From: Thalassotalea nanhaiensis | GTDB taxonomy: Bacteria > Pseudomonadota > Gammaproteobacteria > Enterobacterales > Alteromonadaceae | Reading direction: 5' to 3' | Assembly (NCBI RefSeq): GCF_031583575.1 | Contig: NZ_CP134146.1 | Span: 4,154,001 to 4,218,000, forward strand | Length of the DNA: 64,000 nucleotides | Shown: positions 26,996 through 36,340 of the stretch, one piece after another | Numbering within the stretch: position 1 is the stretch's first letter | How the letters are laid out: every line of letters begins with the position of its first letter | Program-made: the position numbers and the translations under genes | The notes under the pieces: generated by a model | Told to the model about the DNA's origin: nothing | Seen by the model: only the letters and a program-made list of their open reading frames with translations | The model's database searches: none

Positions 26996-27765
26996 ATATT
27001 GAGTTTTTGCTCTTGAATTAATTCATTCAAAAATTTTATTGGTATTGCATAGGTAATGCCACTTGGGTTGGTTATTGCAGACTCTTTAGTTTTCTGAACA
27101 AACACCTTATTTATCACCGCAACAACCTCGCCATTAGATTGTAGATAAACGGGACTACCACTATTCCCCGGATATGCCGTGGCATCAAGTTGATAAACCA
27201 GATATGGATTTTTTAAAACCTTCACCATTGACGGACTCAACTGTGTTGAAGCCATAACAGGAATAACTACAGGTGTAATACTGGCAACAATACCTTTGTG
27301 AGTAACCGGATATAAACCCAATACTGCTCCAATAGGAAAACCAGTAAAAGCTATTGACTCACCCTCGGCAATGAACTGATCTTGATGAAGCTTTAATGTG
27401 GGTAATTTAGGACCGTTTTGTTTAAGAATGGCAATGTCATGCCGCTTTGAATAGGCAACAACTTCTATATTTCGCACTTCACTTTTCTTACCAAAGCCAA
27501 CAAAAATGACTCGCTTTTGTTTCGCTTCAATTTTAATGTCTTGGGCAAGCACATGATAATTAGTGACAATATAATGACCATTGCCAATGACAAAACCTGT
27601 ACCATGCAAACGGCTTTGTGGGCGAGCGTTAGCTTGATGAATGCCCACCCCTACAATAGCCGGTTTTACTTGAGCGATTGTTTGTACTAGCTGTTCATTA
27701 GCAGTTACTACGCCAGAAATACCGCAGAATAATATTAAGCAGATTATGATGGGGTTTATCCTCAT
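26983..27765 (-). CDS. Secreted trypsin-like serine protease without PDZ domain
   Basis: The 260-residue protein has a signal peptide (IICLILFCGISGVVTA) and one trypsin-like domain with an apparent complete triad: H71 (TNYHVLA), D110 (HDIAIL) and S202 (GNSGSP). GTGFVIGNGHYIV is the usual DegP/S1C entry. There is no C-terminal PDZ domain, so it is shorter than DegP/DegQ. It starts three bases after the PrsT stop and must be translationally coupled to it, which suggests a role in the PEP-CTERM system such as processing or quality control. That role is inference. Confidence 0.88.
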   Translation of the reverse strand: MRINPIIICLILFCGISGVVTANEQLVQTIAQVKPAIVGVGIHQANARPQSRLHGTGFVIGNGHYIVTNYHVLAQDIKIEAKQKRVIFVGFGKKSEVRNIEVVAYSKRHDIAILKQNGPKLPTLKLHQDQFIAEGESIAFTGFPIGAVLGLYPVTHKGIVASITPVVIPVMASTQLSPSMVKVLKNPYLVYQLDATAYPGNSGSPVYLQSNGEVVAVINKVFVQKTKESAITNPSGITYAIPIKFLNELIQEQKLNIYSP

Positions 27766-27768
27766 GCG

Positions 27769-30495
27769 TTAATCTACCAACAGTTGCTCAACTTGCCTTT
27801 TTTCAGGACCATCATTAATCATTGCCAAAACGGCTCTCGAATCATCCATCCTATTAAGATAAATCAATAACTGAGCATAGTGCAGCATGATCTCTTGATT
27901 CTTAGGATCAATTTCTTGCGCTTGAATTAGCAATTTTTCTGCAGCAGCGTACTCCTTCATTTTCATATGTGCTACCGCTAGTGTATCTAATACTTGTGGC
28001 TGCTCAGGAGCTAAATTGGCAGCTTTTTTGGCTGTATCTAAACCTAACTGATATTCACCAGCTTGAATTGCAGACCACGCTAAATTATTTAGTACAATAA
28101 CGTTATCAGGTCGCTCTTCAGCAAGCTTTTGATAGAATACTAGAGATTGGTGAGGATCTTCTTCAACATTTAACTCTGCTAACAAATTTTCTAAAGGCAA
28201 GTTGCTGCCATACTCTTGCAGCGCAGAATTTACAACTTTTATGGCTAATTGAGTTTCATTTAATCGTTGCAACAGTTTGGCATACATAAACGAATTAGCT
28301 AAATCAGGGTTTAATTGATGCAACTGCATCGCATAGGGTTTGGCCGCTTCAAAGTCGCCTTTTCCTTGATAATACAAATTATTAACGCCAAAGTATAAAT
28401 TTTGATCAACATCCCCAGGGCGAACGCTAGCTAATACTTCTCCAGCTCGGTCAAACGATTTTGAAAAAATTAAATAGTTTACTTCAAATAATAATAGGTT
28501 TTTGTTTAAGGGAAATTTTTGTTGAGTCTTTTTTACTTCCGTATAGGCCTGTTGATACTTTTGCTGAGCTTCAAGTGCGTATAGTAAGCCAGTGTAAGCA
28601 GGTAAAGCATTAGGTGTTCTAAGAATTAATTTATTAAATAATCCCTCTGCGGCGGCATAATCACTAGCTCTAAGCGCCATTTTCGCATACACAGCAAGAT
28701 AGGCTGGATTATCGTTAGCCTCATTAGCTAACTCCTTTAAAAACTCAACTGCCTGAGTACGTTGGCCAACATTTTCCATCGCTTTTGCTTGTGCAACTTT
28801 AAATACAATGGAAGACTTAGTAGCCAAAAACTTAGTAACTTTTTGTTTGTCATCAAATTTATTTGCTAGACTGACCAAAAGATCAATACTAGCCAAATGA
28901 TTTTCATTTATAGACAATAACTGGGTTAAGCGATTATAGGCTGCCTCAAGCTTATTAGCTTTCATATCAAGTAGCGCTAAATTAAATAACCCTCCAACAC
29001 TTTCACTATCTTTAACTAGCGCCTTTTTGAAAGATGCTTCAGCTTGGGTAAGCATATTTTGTTTTCGCCAAACTAAACCTTGGGCTAAGTAACCTGAATC
29101 TTTATCGGGAAATTGGTTTATCCATTCGTTAGCCACTGTCATGGCTTTATCAAATTCATTTTTTTGCAAATAATTATATAGGAGGGCTAAACGCGCTTTA
29201 TCATAGCTTGGGTCTATATCAATGGCTTGTTGTAAATCTTCAATGCCTGAAAAATCATTCAATGACAGTTTAAATGTTCCTCGTCTACTCAAATTAGCCG
29301 CATTCTCGATATCAATATCGTCCATTTTATTAATATATTCTTTAGCTTTAGTTACTTCACCAGTTCGAATCAACGCTAAACTCGCATTGGCTAATAAATT
29401 AAAATCTTTTTCATTGATATCGTCTATTGCATCAATGGTAGTTATCGCTTCTTGGGTATAACCTAATTGTAATCTAACAATAGCCAACAACTGAGCACCA
29501 AAATGATTAGGAGCCATTTGCTTTTCAATTGCCGACAAATGATGAAAAGCCATTTCAATATTATTAGATTTATAATGCCCTATACCAGCGATTAGATTGG
29601 CTTTAAACAGACTAGGTTGGTTGGTTAATGCAATGCCTGCGTATTCTGCAGCTTCTTTATATTTTGATTCTCTTAACGTTAATTCAGCTTTGGTCTCATT
29701 AGCAATTGAAGATGCAGGAAAGCGATTGAGCAGTTTGTCAGTTTCAGACTCTGCTTCGGTGTATTTTTCAGCTTTCATTAAGGCAGATATAAAGCTTAAC
29801 TTCACTAAATAATTAGTTGGAAAAACCTCAAGGTAAGCCTTAAACTCAAGCAATGCCACATCATGATTTTTGGCCAACATATTTAAATTTGCATAAACTA
29901 ACTTAGCATCTAAAAATTCGGAATCTCTTTCCATTAAGCCTTTTGTTAAAACAATGGCTTCGTCGACTTGATCATTATTCGCAGCCACCCAACCTTTAGC
30001 TAATTGGTAATAAAAATTTTCATTCGGTTCATGCGCCAACACTTGGCTTAGCAATGGCATACCATTTTGCGTATCGCCCAAAATAGTTAAACCAATTCCT
30101 GCAATAGCATTAGCTTCTACTTGCCCTTCAAAATTTAATTGAACAATAAGGTTTAAGTGTTCTAGTAATGAATTTCGATCACCTAAAATTAAGTCACTTC
30201 GAATAAGTAAAGGGACAACGAGGTTGGCATCAAAATTTAGCTCAAGGCTGCGCAAAAACTCCTTTTTAGCGCCAGAGCTATCACCAGTATGCAAGTAACT
30301 TTTAGCCAACAAGAAACGGCTCTTTCCGTCATCAGGCTGCTGCTGAATGGCATTTTTAAGCTCAATGATGGCAGATTGGTAATCTTTACTCGAAATAAAT
30401 TCACTTGCAGCAACTTTATACTCATCAGCTGACTTCTGTTGGCTACAGGCAAAAAGAAACACTGAAATGATTATAAAAACTATTTTATTGTTCAT
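27769..30495 (-). CDS. prsT: PEP-CTERM system TPR-repeat lipoprotein PrsT
   Basis: A 908-residue lipoprotein with a signal peptide and lipobox L14-F-A-C17, followed by continuous TPR repeats (for example SAIIELKNAIQQQPDDGKSR and VLNNLAWSAIQAGEYQLGLD). Length, lipobox and TPR content fit the PrsT family (TIGR02917, from memory), found almost only in genomes with exosortase/PEP-CTERM systems and usually near EPS loci. It is thought to be periplasmic and to assist sorting or EPS assembly. It forms an operon with the downstream protease. The companion regulators PrsK and PrsR are not in the window. Confidence 0.92.
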   Translation of the reverse strand: MNNKIVFIIISVFLFACSQQKSADEYKVAASEFISSKDYQSAIIELKNAIQQQPDDGKSRFLLAKSYLHTGDSSGAKKEFLRSLELNFDANLVVPLLIRSDLILGDRNSLLEHLNLIVQLNFEGQVEANAIAGIGLTILGDTQNGMPLLSQVLAHEPNENFYYQLAKGWVAANNDQVDEAIVLTKGLMERDSEFLDAKLVYANLNMLAKNHDVALLEFKAYLEVFPTNYLVKLSFISALMKAEKYTEAESETDKLLNRFPASSIANETKAELTLRESKYKEAAEYAGIALTNQPSLFKANLIAGIGHYKSNNIEMAFHHLSAIEKQMAPNHFGAQLLAIVRLQLGYTQEAITTIDAIDDINEKDFNLLANASLALIRTGEVTKAKEYINKMDDIDIENAANLSRRGTFKLSLNDFSGIEDLQQAIDIDPSYDKARLALLYNYLQKNEFDKAMTVANEWINQFPDKDSGYLAQGLVWRKQNMLTQAEASFKKALVKDSESVGGLFNLALLDMKANKLEAAYNRLTQLLSINENHLASIDLLVSLANKFDDKQKVTKFLATKSSIVFKVAQAKAMENVGQRTQAVEFLKELANEANDNPAYLAVYAKMALRASDYAAAEGLFNKLILRTPNALPAYTGLLYALEAQQKYQQAYTEVKKTQQKFPLNKNLLLFEVNYLIFSKSFDRAGEVLASVRPGDVDQNLYFGVNNLYYQGKGDFEAAKPYAMQLHQLNPDLANSFMYAKLLQRLNETQLAIKVVNSALQEYGSNLPLENLLAELNVEEDPHQSLVFYQKLAEERPDNVIVLNNLAWSAIQAGEYQLGLDTAKKAANLAPEQPQVLDTLAVAHMKMKEYAAAEKLLIQAQEIDPKNQEIMLHYAQLLIYLNRMDDSRAVLAMINDGPEKRQVEQLLVD

Positions 30496-30626
30496 TTGAC
30501 TTCCTTGCGTTTGTTTAAATAGTTGAAATTTGAAGACAACTTAAACATTCAAAGAAAGTATAGGTGAAGTTTTAAGAATTAGATCCTTGAAGGTTTTATT
30601 TTTGTATTAAAGACCACCTACTATTA

Positions 30627-32885
30627 TTAATTTCGTGTATTAATAACAAACTTACTAAATTTCATTCCCTGATATGCTGAATGATCTGTGACTAAAAGCA
30701 AAACATCACTCCAGACTTGCAATTCTGCTAATGATAAACGTTCACATGCCCACTCCATAACTAATGGGTCATGGTATTTTACCTTGATACCTGAATTCAA
30801 GAGCTCTTGTAAAAGTGCATATGCTGGGGATTCTCTGCAATCATCAACATCAGCTTTGTATGCAACACCTAATATTCCGACCTTTCCCCCATTTATTTTT
30901 TTTAAATACTTCTTAACTTGGTCAGCGAAAACAACAGGACGATGGTCATTGATATGTCTTGCAAGGCGAACCAACTCTCCTGATTCGGTGTTTTCAATTA
31001 AAAACCAAGGATCTACAGGGATGCAATGCCCCCCCACACCTGGCCCAGGGGAGAGAACGTTCACTCGTGGATGTTTATTAGCAAGGTTTATTACGTGCTG
31101 AACATCCACTTCTAACTCATGGCAAATTTCAGCAAGTTCATTAGCAAAAGCAATATTTACATCTCTAGAGGTATTTTCTACTAGCTTTACGCATTCAGCA
31201 GTTGTTGTGTCAGTGATAAATATTTGGCCATTTGAAAATGTTTTATAAATATTTTTCACTAAATTAGCTGCTATTGAGTTTTCAGAGCCCACAACCCTAT
31301 CGTTATTTTTCAATTCAAACAGAGTATTCCCAGGAATTGCCCTTTCTGGACAATGTACGACATTTAACTCAAGGTTATGTTTAAGTAATTTACTTTGTAT
31401 TTCTTTTGAAGTTCCAGGGCTAATTGTCGATTCAATAATTAATGTTTGTCCATTTCTAGCGACCAAAACTAACTGCTCTATAGCTTTATTTAAAAAACTC
31501 AAGTCGCACTTATTTTCTAGCTGTGGCGTTGGCACTGCAAGTAGGTATGTGTTAGAGGATTTTAGTGTTGTTGTTGCGCGCAGAAATCCGGTAGATATTA
31601 CCTTTTGTAATAGCTTTTCTAAGCCCATTTCTTTATAAGGGCATTTTGAACTGTTGATCATATCAACTCTATCAGTACTAATATCAATGCCTTTTACTTG
31701 ATAACCTGCCTCTGCAAGCAAACAAGCTATGGGCAAGCCCATATAACCAAGGCCAATAACCGATATATCTTCATTTCTAGGTATTATATCTTCTGATTGA
31801 GGGAGTAATGACTTTTCCAAGATAGATATTATTCGACCTGCAACCTTGCCATCACCAAACGGGTTTTCCCATGAATAATTTTCATCATCCATCCATTTTT
31901 TCATCGCATTTAAAGCCAACTCTTTGTTTCTACCGACTAATACATTCGCGCCAACATTTACAGACTCAGGTCTCTCGGTATTTTCTCGAAGGGTTATACA
32001 AGGAACTCCAAGTAAACAAGCCTCTTCTTGAATACCTCCTGAATCAGTTAAGATCAATTTAGCGTGTTGTTGTAGCTGAATAAAATCAAAATAACCGATT
32101 GGTGGGGTTAGTAATAAAAAATCTGGTACTTTAAGGTCAAACTCTTTTAACTTACTAACTGTCCTTGGGTGTATAGGCCAAACAATTGGCTTAAAAAAAT
32201 GCTGGTGTAAATGTGTAAGTAAAACAAGTAATTCTTCTAGATGGGATTTAATGTCAACGTTAGAGGCACGGTGAGCAGTAATTAGAAAATACTCTCCTTT
32301 ATCCAGCTTCAAGCTCTCTAAAATACTACTATTATTCTGTGAAATTTCTAAATGTTGGAATAATGAATCGGAAACTGTATTGCCAACCGCATAAATTTTA
32401 TTATTTGAGATGCCTTCATCAATCAATATCGCTTCTTGCGCTGGTCCAACTGCAAATAAAAAATCACTGATGTGGTCGGTTAATATTCGATTTGTTTCTT
32501 CGGGCATCATCCGATCATAACTACGTAGTCCAGCTTCAATATGCCCAACCTTTATGTTCAGCTTTGATGCTGCTAAAGCGCCAGCAAGTACAGTATTAGT
32601 ATCTCCTTGTACTAAAACCACATCAGGTTTTTCTTTTACTAAAATTGGCTCCATTTTAATTAAAATATTACCGGTTTGATTGCTGTGTAATCCAGAGCCT
32701 ACATTTAAATTATAATCTTGCGTAGGTAGCTGTAACTCTTCAAAGAAAATTTTATCCATTTCTTCTGAATAATGCTGGTTAGAATGGATGATGAAAAAGG
32801 GGAGCAGGCGCTTTTGACACTCTCTTATCACCGGAGCCATTTTTATTATTTCGGGTCTGGTACCAACAACAATCCCTATTTTCAT
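30627..32885 (-). CDS. Bifunctional WecB-WecC fusion: UDP-GlcNAc 2-epimerase / UDP-ManNAc dehydrogenase
   Basis: One 752-residue frame contains two normally separate enzymes. Residues about 1-360 are a UDP-GlcNAc 2-epimerase (GIVVGTRPEIIKMAPVI, GHIEAGLRS, LTDSGGIQEEACLLGVP). Residues about 370-752 are a UDP-sugar 6-dehydrogenase of the WecC type: Rossmann loop SVIGLGYMGLPIA, catalytic C621 in GGHCIPVDPW, and GILGVAYKADVDDCRESPA. Together they would make UDP-ManNAc from UDP-GlcNAc and oxidise it to UDP-ManNAcA. The junction (SLLPQSEDIIPRNEDISVIG) is a short linker without an internal start that would suggest two proteins. A glycosyltransferase gene lies 26 bases upstream on the same strand. 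Confidence 0.92.
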   Translation of the reverse strand: MKIGIVVGTRPEIIKMAPVIRECQKRLLPFFIIHSNQHYSEEMDKIFFEELQLPTQDYNLNVGSGLHSNQTGNILIKMEPILVKEKPDVVLVQGDTNTVLAGALAASKLNIKVGHIEAGLRSYDRMMPEETNRILTDHISDFLFAVGPAQEAILIDEGISNNKIYAVGNTVSDSLFQHLEISQNNSSILESLKLDKGEYFLITAHRASNVDIKSHLEELLVLLTHLHQHFFKPIVWPIHPRTVSKLKEFDLKVPDFLLLTPPIGYFDFIQLQQHAKLILTDSGGIQEEACLLGVPCITLRENTERPESVNVGANVLVGRNKELALNAMKKWMDDENYSWENPFGDGKVAGRIISILEKSLLPQSEDIIPRNEDISVIGLGYMGLPIACLLAEAGYQVKGIDISTDRVDMINSSKCPYKEMGLEKLLQKVISTGFLRATTTLKSSNTYLLAVPTPQLENKCDLSFLNKAIEQLVLVARNGQTLIIESTISPGTSKEIQSKLLKHNLELNVVHCPERAIPGNTLFELKNNDRVVGSENSIAANLVKNIYKTFSNGQIFITDTTTAECVKLVENTSRDVNIAFANELAEICHELEVDVQHVINLANKHPRVNVLSPGPGVGGHCIPVDPWFLIENTESGELVRLARHINDHRPVVFADQVKKYLKKINGGKVGILGVAYKADVDDCRESPAYALLQELLNSGIKVKYHDPLVMEWACERLSLAELQVWSDVLLLVTDHSAYQGMKFSKFVINTRN

Positions 32886-32911
32886 TTTTAACCTTTCTTA
32901 TTAAAAAATAA

Positions 32912-34006
32912 TCATAAAGCTTTAAACTTACTGACTTGGTATATTTCCATGTATTTGTTAACCATGCTTTCTATTGAGTAACTTTCTTTCACTAAACGAT
33001 ATGCGTTGCTCGCTTTTTCTAATCTAGATTGCTTATCTTGAAAAGCAGAAATTATTGCATCTGCCAGCTTCGCCACATTATTAGGCTCAACAAACCATGC
33101 TTCTTTAGGTGTAATGAATGTTGAAATACCACCAACGTCAGTGCAAACGACGGGAACCCTTTTAGCCATAGCTTCTAAAATAGTAAGTGGCATAGCTTCA
33201 TAATTTGATGATAGTAAAAAAACGTCAGAATTTTCTAAAAACGCATCTACATCTTCTTGATACCCCTTTAGGCTGATTGAATTTTCAGCATTCTTCTCCT
33301 TTATATATCCTTCCATTTCATCAAATAACGGACCATCCCCAATTATGTCTAATTTAGTTAATTTAAGCCTTGGCTCAATAGTTTTCGCCTTTAAGTAGGA
33401 GTCTATTAATAATTTTTGATTTTTTACCGACTCTAATCGGCCAACTGTAACAAATGACTTAACTGAGTCACTTGGTTCAAAAGTATAAGGTTTAACTTTT
33501 ACCCCATTAAAAACTAAAAAAAGATTCTTTTTCTTTACCCTTATTACATCTTTAATCCATTGATAAAGATCTAAAGATACAACTATGTACCTATTTATCA
33601 ATTTAGCGACAAAGTAACGAAAAATATTATGCTGTATATTTTTACCATCTGGGTCATCGCCACCTCGACCATGATCACTATGAATTAATAACCCAACACC
33701 TAAAAATTTAGCCGTTAGCTGGTATTCAATAGTGCCAAAATTATAAGTATGAAAAACATCTGGTTTTAAATTTTTAAGTAATTGGTATAGCTTTTTATGT
33801 GAGCTAAAGTCATTTCCCTGTTTTTTTTCTAACTGATAAATGGCGCACTTTTCTTGTAATTGTTCAGCCATAGATAAATCATCAGTTAACGAAATAATAA
33901 TATGCTCAACATCAAATTCATTTGAGTAATTAACTAGATTAACTATAACTTTTTCTAAGCCACCGCAACCAAAGCTGTATACTAAATGTACGACTTTAGT
34001 GGTCAT
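32912..34006 (-). CDS. Glycosyltransferase family 4, PEP-CTERM/EPS-associated (TIGR03088-like)
   Basis: A 364-residue GT-B glycosyltransferase. The N-terminus VVHLVYSFGCGGLEKVIVNLV, the HSDHGRGGDDPDG segment and SLDLYQWIKDVI resemble the 'stp2' sugar transferases linked to exosortase EPS loci (TIGR03088, from memory). The C-terminal GT4 donor site is DVFLLSSNYEAMPLTILEAMA. The cytoplasmic enzyme should add a sugar to the lipid-linked repeat unit. It is the first gene of a two-gene unit with the WecB-WecC fusion. Confidence 0.88.
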   Translation of the reverse strand: MTTKVVHLVYSFGCGGLEKVIVNLVNYSNEFDVEHIIISLTDDLSMAEQLQEKCAIYQLEKKQGNDFSSHKKLYQLLKNLKPDVFHTYNFGTIEYQLTAKFLGVGLLIHSDHGRGGDDPDGKNIQHNIFRYFVAKLINRYIVVSLDLYQWIKDVIRVKKKNLFLVFNGVKVKPYTFEPSDSVKSFVTVGRLESVKNQKLLIDSYLKAKTIEPRLKLTKLDIIGDGPLFDEMEGYIKEKNAENSISLKGYQEDVDAFLENSDVFLLSSNYEAMPLTILEAMAKRVPVVCTDVGGISTFITPKEAWFVEPNNVAKLADAIISAFQDKQSRLEKASNAYRLVKESYSIESMVNKYMEIYQVSKFKAL

Positions 34007-34154
34007 TTATTTCTAGTCTCCAAGAATATACTCGCAAATGATTAACTAAAAATTTCTCTTTAAACAAAAACTTTTCTATATTCATACTAGTAAGAGATAA
34101 AGAATTTATAAAACTTTTCTCAAAGAAAGTTAATTGTTTTTTAGGAAAATAGAT

Positions 34155-35321
34155 TTGAATATACACAACAGCATAGAACATCAACCTTTACAGGTTAAGT
34201 GTATTGAAATTTCAAAATCCGAGATTCCATCTATTCAACAAAAGTGGCTTATACTCGCAGAAAAAACAGAGACTCAGTTTTTTTTATCTTGGCGTTGGAT
34301 AGCTAATTGGCTAAATCAAGTAATTGATGATAATAAAATAGTGTTAGTAAGCGCCCACAGTTACACATCTGAAATAATTGCGCTCGGGCTATTTGTTGAA
34401 AAGAAAAGTAACAAATTGGGTCTTATTCCATGCACGCAGTGGTTTTTGCACCGAACAGGTAAGCGCAATTATGACCAAATTTGGATAGAAAATAACAATT
34501 TTTTGATTGCAAAAGGCTATGAAGAAAGCGCATTAACCAATATTTGGAGATATTTATCTCAAAGCCAGCCTCATGTGGATGAGTTTATTATTTCGGTCAG
34601 TAAAGGAAAAACTACCAATCAAAAACACCTACCCAATAGTTACTCTCTTTATAAGAGTGATCTTCACAGTGGTTACAAAGTTAACCTGCATAATTATAAA
34701 GATTTAAATGATTATTTATCACAGCTATCTAAAAATACTCGCCAACAAGTTAACCGAAGTATAAGTTTATTAAATAAATCTGCAGCAATAGAATTAAAGA
34801 TATGGAATACAGATCAATTTAGTATTTTAAATAAACACAAACATCTACACATAAAGAAATGGAAGAATACAAACACGCCCAGTGGCTTTAGTAATCCATT
34901 GTTTGAAGAGTTTCATCAACAATTAAACTCAGCTCAAGATTTTGCTTATAGTCAAAATATTTATACTCTAGTTGCAGAGATAAATTCAGGTGAAGCCATT
35001 CTAGGTTGCGCGTATTATTTGGTTGATCATGGCCATATCTATTTCTATTTAGCCTGCTTATCAAAGATTGAAAACAATAAGCTGAAACTCGGTTTGGCTA
35101 TTCATGCCAAAGTAATAGAATGGCTAATACTAAATAAGCCAGAGATTAATGTTTATGACTTTTTAGCGGGTGATGCTAGGTACAAAAAATCCTTAGCACA
35201 AACAACAGAAGCTTACTGTAATTTAATAATTTATAAAAAAAATTATAAATATTTACTCAGTGTTACTTTCAAAAGCATTAAAGACCGTTTATGGAAGATT
35301 TTTAACAATTACAGGGCCTAA
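34155..35321 (+). CDS. GNAT/CelD-like acyltransferase-fold protein
   Basis: The predicted 388-residue protein matches the pattern of GNAT-type proteins in polysaccharide loci (CelD/BcsL, FemAB-like): FFLSWRWIANWLNQV near the N-terminus, LSKNTRQQVNRSI in the middle, and FYLACLSKIENNKLKLGLAIHAKVIEWL, then YDFLAGDARYKKSLA at the C-terminus. No ATG is available; the TTG at 34155 has AGGA eight bases upstream, and a TTG at 34134 is an alternative. It is convergent with the FemAB gene and overlaps it by 33 bases. The substrate is unknown; acylation of an amino sugar is a reasonable guess. Confidence 0.75.
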   Translation: MNIHNSIEHQPLQVKCIEISKSEIPSIQQKWLILAEKTETQFFLSWRWIANWLNQVIDDNKIVLVSAHSYTSEIIALGLFVEKKSNKLGLIPCTQWFLHRTGKRNYDQIWIENNNFLIAKGYEESALTNIWRYLSQSQPHVDEFIISVSKGKTTNQKHLPNSYSLYKSDLHSGYKVNLHNYKDLNDYLSQLSKNTRQQVNRSISLLNKSAAIELKIWNTDQFSILNKHKHLHIKKWKNTNTPSGFSNPLFEEFHQQLNSAQDFAYSQNIYTLVAEINSGEAILGCAYYLVDHGHIYFYLACLSKIENNKLKLGLAIHAKVIEWLILNKPEINVYDFLAGDARYKKSLAQTTEAYCNLIIYKKNYKYLLSVTFKSIKDRLWKIFNNYRA

Positions 35322-36335
35322 ACGATTGGTGATAAGCAGTGGCAATTTTTTCCAAACTTTAATCGCTAAATTAAACCTAGGATTTGCCGGAGATAAATCG
35401 GGAGCACCTTTCGAACCTTCAGCCCAATTGTACCAATAACATTGCTTAGGAATAGCCCCCCATTGTTTTTTAAAACGAAAGGTTCCAGAATCGACAGTAC
35501 ATCTGCCAAAATCAAACTGCAAACAATTATAATCAATTGCACGCTCTATCATTTTCCAATATAGAAGCATATTAACTGAAATATGATTAGCTTTGCTTAA
35601 TGTTGCGGCCCAAGGTACCTCAAACTTTCGATTGTAAAAAAACACAAACCCAGCAGACACCGGTTTACCTTGCCAATAAATAACGGTAATCAAGCTAGCT
35701 TTAGGAAAAGCATTTAACATGTTTTCGAAGAATAATTTACTATAAACGGGGGTTCCAAGGTCGCGCATTTTTTCACAAAATACCCGATAAAAGTCATCTA
35801 ACAAGTCTAAATGCCCAAACTCTACTTGCACTTCTTCTTTTGTTGCTCTCTTTATTTGAGATTTTAACTTAGAAGAAAAAATTTTCTGAAGTTGCTCATT
35901 GGTTTTAGGTAAAGATAAAACCATATTTACTTTATGTTTATTTAAAGTCAGCAACTTATTGCTTACAGGAAGCGTATCTCGCAGCTGTAAATGTTTAACT
36001 TTGTATGTTTTACTCCATTCAATTGCTTTATCAATTAAAAGCTCTCGAACTTCTTCGCAATCACTTAATGCACCTCCATAATTGAAATAAGGAAGCGACA
36101 ACATATGGTTGCCAAAAAGAGTACTAGATAAATTGATCATTGGTAGGATGCCTTTAACTTGACCAGAACAGTTAAAGGCAATTATGTAACAGCTTGAATG
36201 GTTAAATGTTTCACCAATTATTTGCTGCCACTCAGTTAAATGGTAAATAGTAAATTGGGCATGTTGTTGTGCGTAATGATCCCACTTATCAAAATCTTTT
36301 GGACTAAGTTGTTCAATACGATAATTAGAGACCAT
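35289..36335 (-). CDS. FemAB-family protein, XrtA/PEP-CTERM-associated
   Basis: The 348-residue protein has the FemAB/GNAT double-domain pattern seen in XrtA loci (TIGR03019, from memory): TIYHLTEWQQIIGETFNH, LPYFNYGGALSDC, LKSQIKRATKEEVQVEFG, VPWAATLSKANHISVNMLLYW, and the late DFGRCTVDSGTFRFKKQWGA. Such proteins may transfer an aminoacyl or acyl group to the polysaccharide. The gene lies 5 bases after the beta-helix gene on the same strand. Family association supports this gene belonging to the XrtA system although it is 20 kb from xrtA. Confidence 0.88.
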   Translation of the reverse strand: MVSNYRIEQLSPKDFDKWDHYAQQHAQFTIYHLTEWQQIIGETFNHSSCYIIAFNCSGQVKGILPMINLSSTLFGNHMLSLPYFNYGGALSDCEEVRELLIDKAIEWSKTYKVKHLQLRDTLPVSNKLLTLNKHKVNMVLSLPKTNEQLQKIFSSKLKSQIKRATKEEVQVEFGHLDLLDDFYRVFCEKMRDLGTPVYSKLFFENMLNAFPKASLITVIYWQGKPVSAGFVFFYNRKFEVPWAATLSKANHISVNMLLYWKMIERAIDYNCLQFDFGRCTVDSGTFRFKKQWGAIPKQCYWYNWAEGSKGAPDLSPANPRFNLAIKVWKKLPLLITNRLGPVIVKNLP

Positions 36336-36340
36336 ATACG

